From contig JAGLTY010000103.1 of the NCBI GenBank assembly GCA_023135025.1, positions 1 through 7,258 of the forward strand: a stretch of DNA of 7,258 nt, in the 5' to 3' direction. Source of the stretch: Bacteroidales bacterium (GTDB lineage: Bacteria; Bacteroidota; Bacteroidia; Bacteroidales; GCA-2748055). Positions within the stretch are counted from its first letter, which is position 1. Every line of letters begins with the position of its first letter. Below, in pieces: positions 6,156 to 7,258 of this stretch. The notes below the pieces were generated by a model that was not told the DNA's origin, did not search any database, and was given only the letters and a program-made list of their open reading frames with translations. Position numbers and translations under genes: made by a program.

Positions 6156-7258
6156 ATGAGAAGAGATCTGGTTACCCTGTTACTGATTATTGGATTGATT
6201 CCCTCCCTGCATGCGCAGAACCTTCTAAAGTTTGAATGGAAATTCAAAACAGGTGATAATTCCGCCTGGGCCTGGCCTGAATATGATGACTCCACCTGGG
6301 AAACAATTGAGGCAGGCACCGATTGGGAGAACCAGGGTCATGGCACCTACGATGGATTTGCATGGTACAGACAGGAGGTTTTTATTCCGGAAGATCTGAA
6401 AAAAACAGCGGCTGATAACGGTGGACTGGTGCTCAGACTGGCCAGGATCGATGATTCGGATGTGACCTATTTCAATGGGCAGATTCTGGGATCGACCGGG
6501 GGACTGCCTCCGGATTATCAAAGCGGTTATGGCGATCTTCGGGTCTACACGGTTCCCGTGGATCGAATCTATTGGGGAGCGCAGAATACCATTGCTGTCA
6601 GGGTATATGATGGCGGTGGCGGAGGTGGTATTGTGGGTACCCCGGTGAGCCTTTCAGTCAGAGGTATAGAGGAGCTGTTGACCATGACACCGGTGATGGA
6701 GAGGGAGGACCATCTTGTATTGAATGAAGAGCCTGTGGTGGTCAATCTCCAGATGGAGAACAAGATGAAACAACTCGTGGAAGGAGTACTGTTTGCGACC
6801 ACCACCTCCGATTTCGGGAATGTCATCGTTGATGTTACCAAAGAGGTAAAGGTCAGGGCAGGAGGTTTGAAGCAAATTGCACTCGAACAGGGAAGACTCT
6901 CTCCTGGGTTTTACAATGTCTCCCTGGTATTTGAGAGCGAGGCTGATAACAAGCGGGTCGACTTTGCTATAGGTGTGCGACCAGAAGAGATTGTCTCTCC
7001 CCTGGATCGTCCCGACGATTTTGATGACTACTGGATGCGGGCTCGACGTGAACTGGATGCAGTGGAACCCCAGTTTAAGTTGATCAGACAGGACAAACTT
7101 TGTACAGAGACACGCGAGATATTCCTTGTTGAGATGCGCTCCCTGGGAAATGTTCTGATTCGTGGATGGTATATGAAACCGGTAAAGAAGGGTCTCTACC
7201 CGGCCATCCTGCATGTTCAGGGGTACAGCAGTACAAAGGTGCCGCAGAACCTCTACCA
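6156..7258 (+). CDS. acetylxylan esterase (AXE1-type alpha/beta hydrolase) with N-terminal beta-sandwich, C-terminus cut by window edge
   Basis: The frame opens at ATG 6156 and runs 367 codons to the right edge without a stop. Residues 1-20 are a Sec signal peptide with a likely cut after SLHA, so the product is periplasmic or secreted. Residues about 26-169 form a beta-sandwich carbohydrate-binding-like module (DDSTWETI, AWYRQEVFIP, DVTYFNGQ, IAVRVYDGGGGGG) resembling the one inside the preceding esterase. Residues about 175-275 look like an Ig-like beta domain. From about 280 the sequence matches the start of the AXE1/cephalosporin-C deacetylase family: RPDDFDDYWMRARREL (285-300), then RSLGNVLIRGWYMKP (328-342) and YPAILHVQGYSS (348-359). 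The catalytic serine motif (GxSxGG), Asp and His lie beyond the window, so activity cannot be confirmed here. Known members deacetylate xylan oligosaccharides or other acetylated sugars. It follows the SGNH esterase by 25 bases. Confidence 0.87.
   Translation, partial: MRRDLVTLLLIIGLIPSLHAQNLLKFEWKFKTGDNSAWAWPEYDDSTWETIEAGTDWENQGHGTYDGFAWYRQEVFIPEDLKKTAADNGGLVLRLARIDDSDVTYFNGQILGSTGGLPPDYQSGYGDLRVYTVPVDRIYWGAQNTIAVRVYDGGGGGGIVGTPVSLSVRGIEELLTMTPVMEREDHLVLNEEPVVVNLQMENKMKQLVEGVLFATTTSDFGNVIVDVTKEVKVRAGGLKQIALEQGRLSPGFYNVSLVFESEADNKRVDFAIGVRPEEIVSPLDRPDDFDDYWMRARRELDAVEPQFKLIRQDKLCTETREIFLVEMRSLGNVLIRGWYMKPVKKGLYPAILHVQGYSSTKVPQNLY

Larger units (their letters stand above)
1789..7258 (+). other. 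predicted operon: deoC - sulfatase - SGNH esterase - AXE1-type esterase
   Basis: Four consecutive same-strand genes are separated by 28, 6 and 25 bases, with no terminator-like hairpin followed by a T-run between them. The only spacer big enough for a promoter is the divergent one before deoC. The three exported enzymes all modify or unmask decorated glycans, which fits shared regulation. The operon may continue past the right edge. Co-transcription is inferred from spacing alone. Confidence 0.75.

Noticed and set aside
6612..6629. Run of six glycine codons in the AXE1-type protein
   Set aside because: At first it looked like a repeat expansion, but Gly-rich turns at this point are common in this beta-sandwich module and the codons are mixed, so it is not a simple DNA repeat.
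6654..7214. 186-codon minus-strand open frame opposite the AXE1-type gene
   Set aside because: Antisense to a clearly coding frame with signal peptide and family motifs; no independent support.
1..7258. tRNA, rRNA, CRISPR, insertion sequence or attachment site
   Set aside because: No cloverleaf-like, repeat-spacer or transposase/terminal-repeat pattern was seen, and nearly all of the window is coding.

Overview
The window looks like part of a polysaccharide- or glycan-degradation locus from a Bacteroidota bacterium, most likely a Bacteroidales/Marinilabiliales-type glycan degrader. I infer this from gene content (GH97, S1 sulfatase, sialate O-acetylesterase-like and acetylxylan-esterase-like proteins), from lipoprotein and Sec signal peptides on the enzymes, and from the lack of strong Shine-Dalgarno sites before most starts. 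Base composition is moderate and looks uniform across the genes. I see no sign of a recent insertion, mobile element, RNA gene or CRISPR array.

Layout: positions 1-1684 (minus strand) hold most of a GH97 glycoside hydrolase whose C-terminus runs off the left edge. A short AT-rich divergent intergenic region (1685-1788) separates it from a tightly packed plus-strand set: a DeoC-type aldolase (1789-2526), an S1 sulfatase lipoprotein (2555-4153), a sialate O-acetylesterase-like SGNH esterase (4160-6130), and an acetylxylan-esterase-like protein (6156 to the right edge, C-terminus missing). The gaps within this set are 28, 6 and 25 bases, so it is probably one operon. There is no gene-free stretch over 300 bases.

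How the genes may work together (inference): the sulfatase removes sulfate, the two esterases remove acetyl or other acyl groups, and the GH97 enzyme cleaves terminal alpha-linked sugars, probably alpha-galactosides judging from its active-site Asp. All four carry export signals and would act in the periplasm or at the outer membrane. DeoC has no export signal and is cytoplasmic; it would act on a phosphorylated sugar breakdown product. The target would be a sulfated and acylated glycan, but the window cannot identify it. No SusC/SusD pair, transporter or dedicated regulator is present, so this is a fragment of a larger locus or a satellite of one.

I did not find a clearly new biological system. 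The points most worth a second look are the DeoC homologue placed first in an otherwise exported-enzyme operon, with an unusual loop after its Schiff-base motif; a beta-sandwich module that appears in both neighbouring esterases; and the divergent promoter region with three copies of TTGATTA and competing start sites for deoC.
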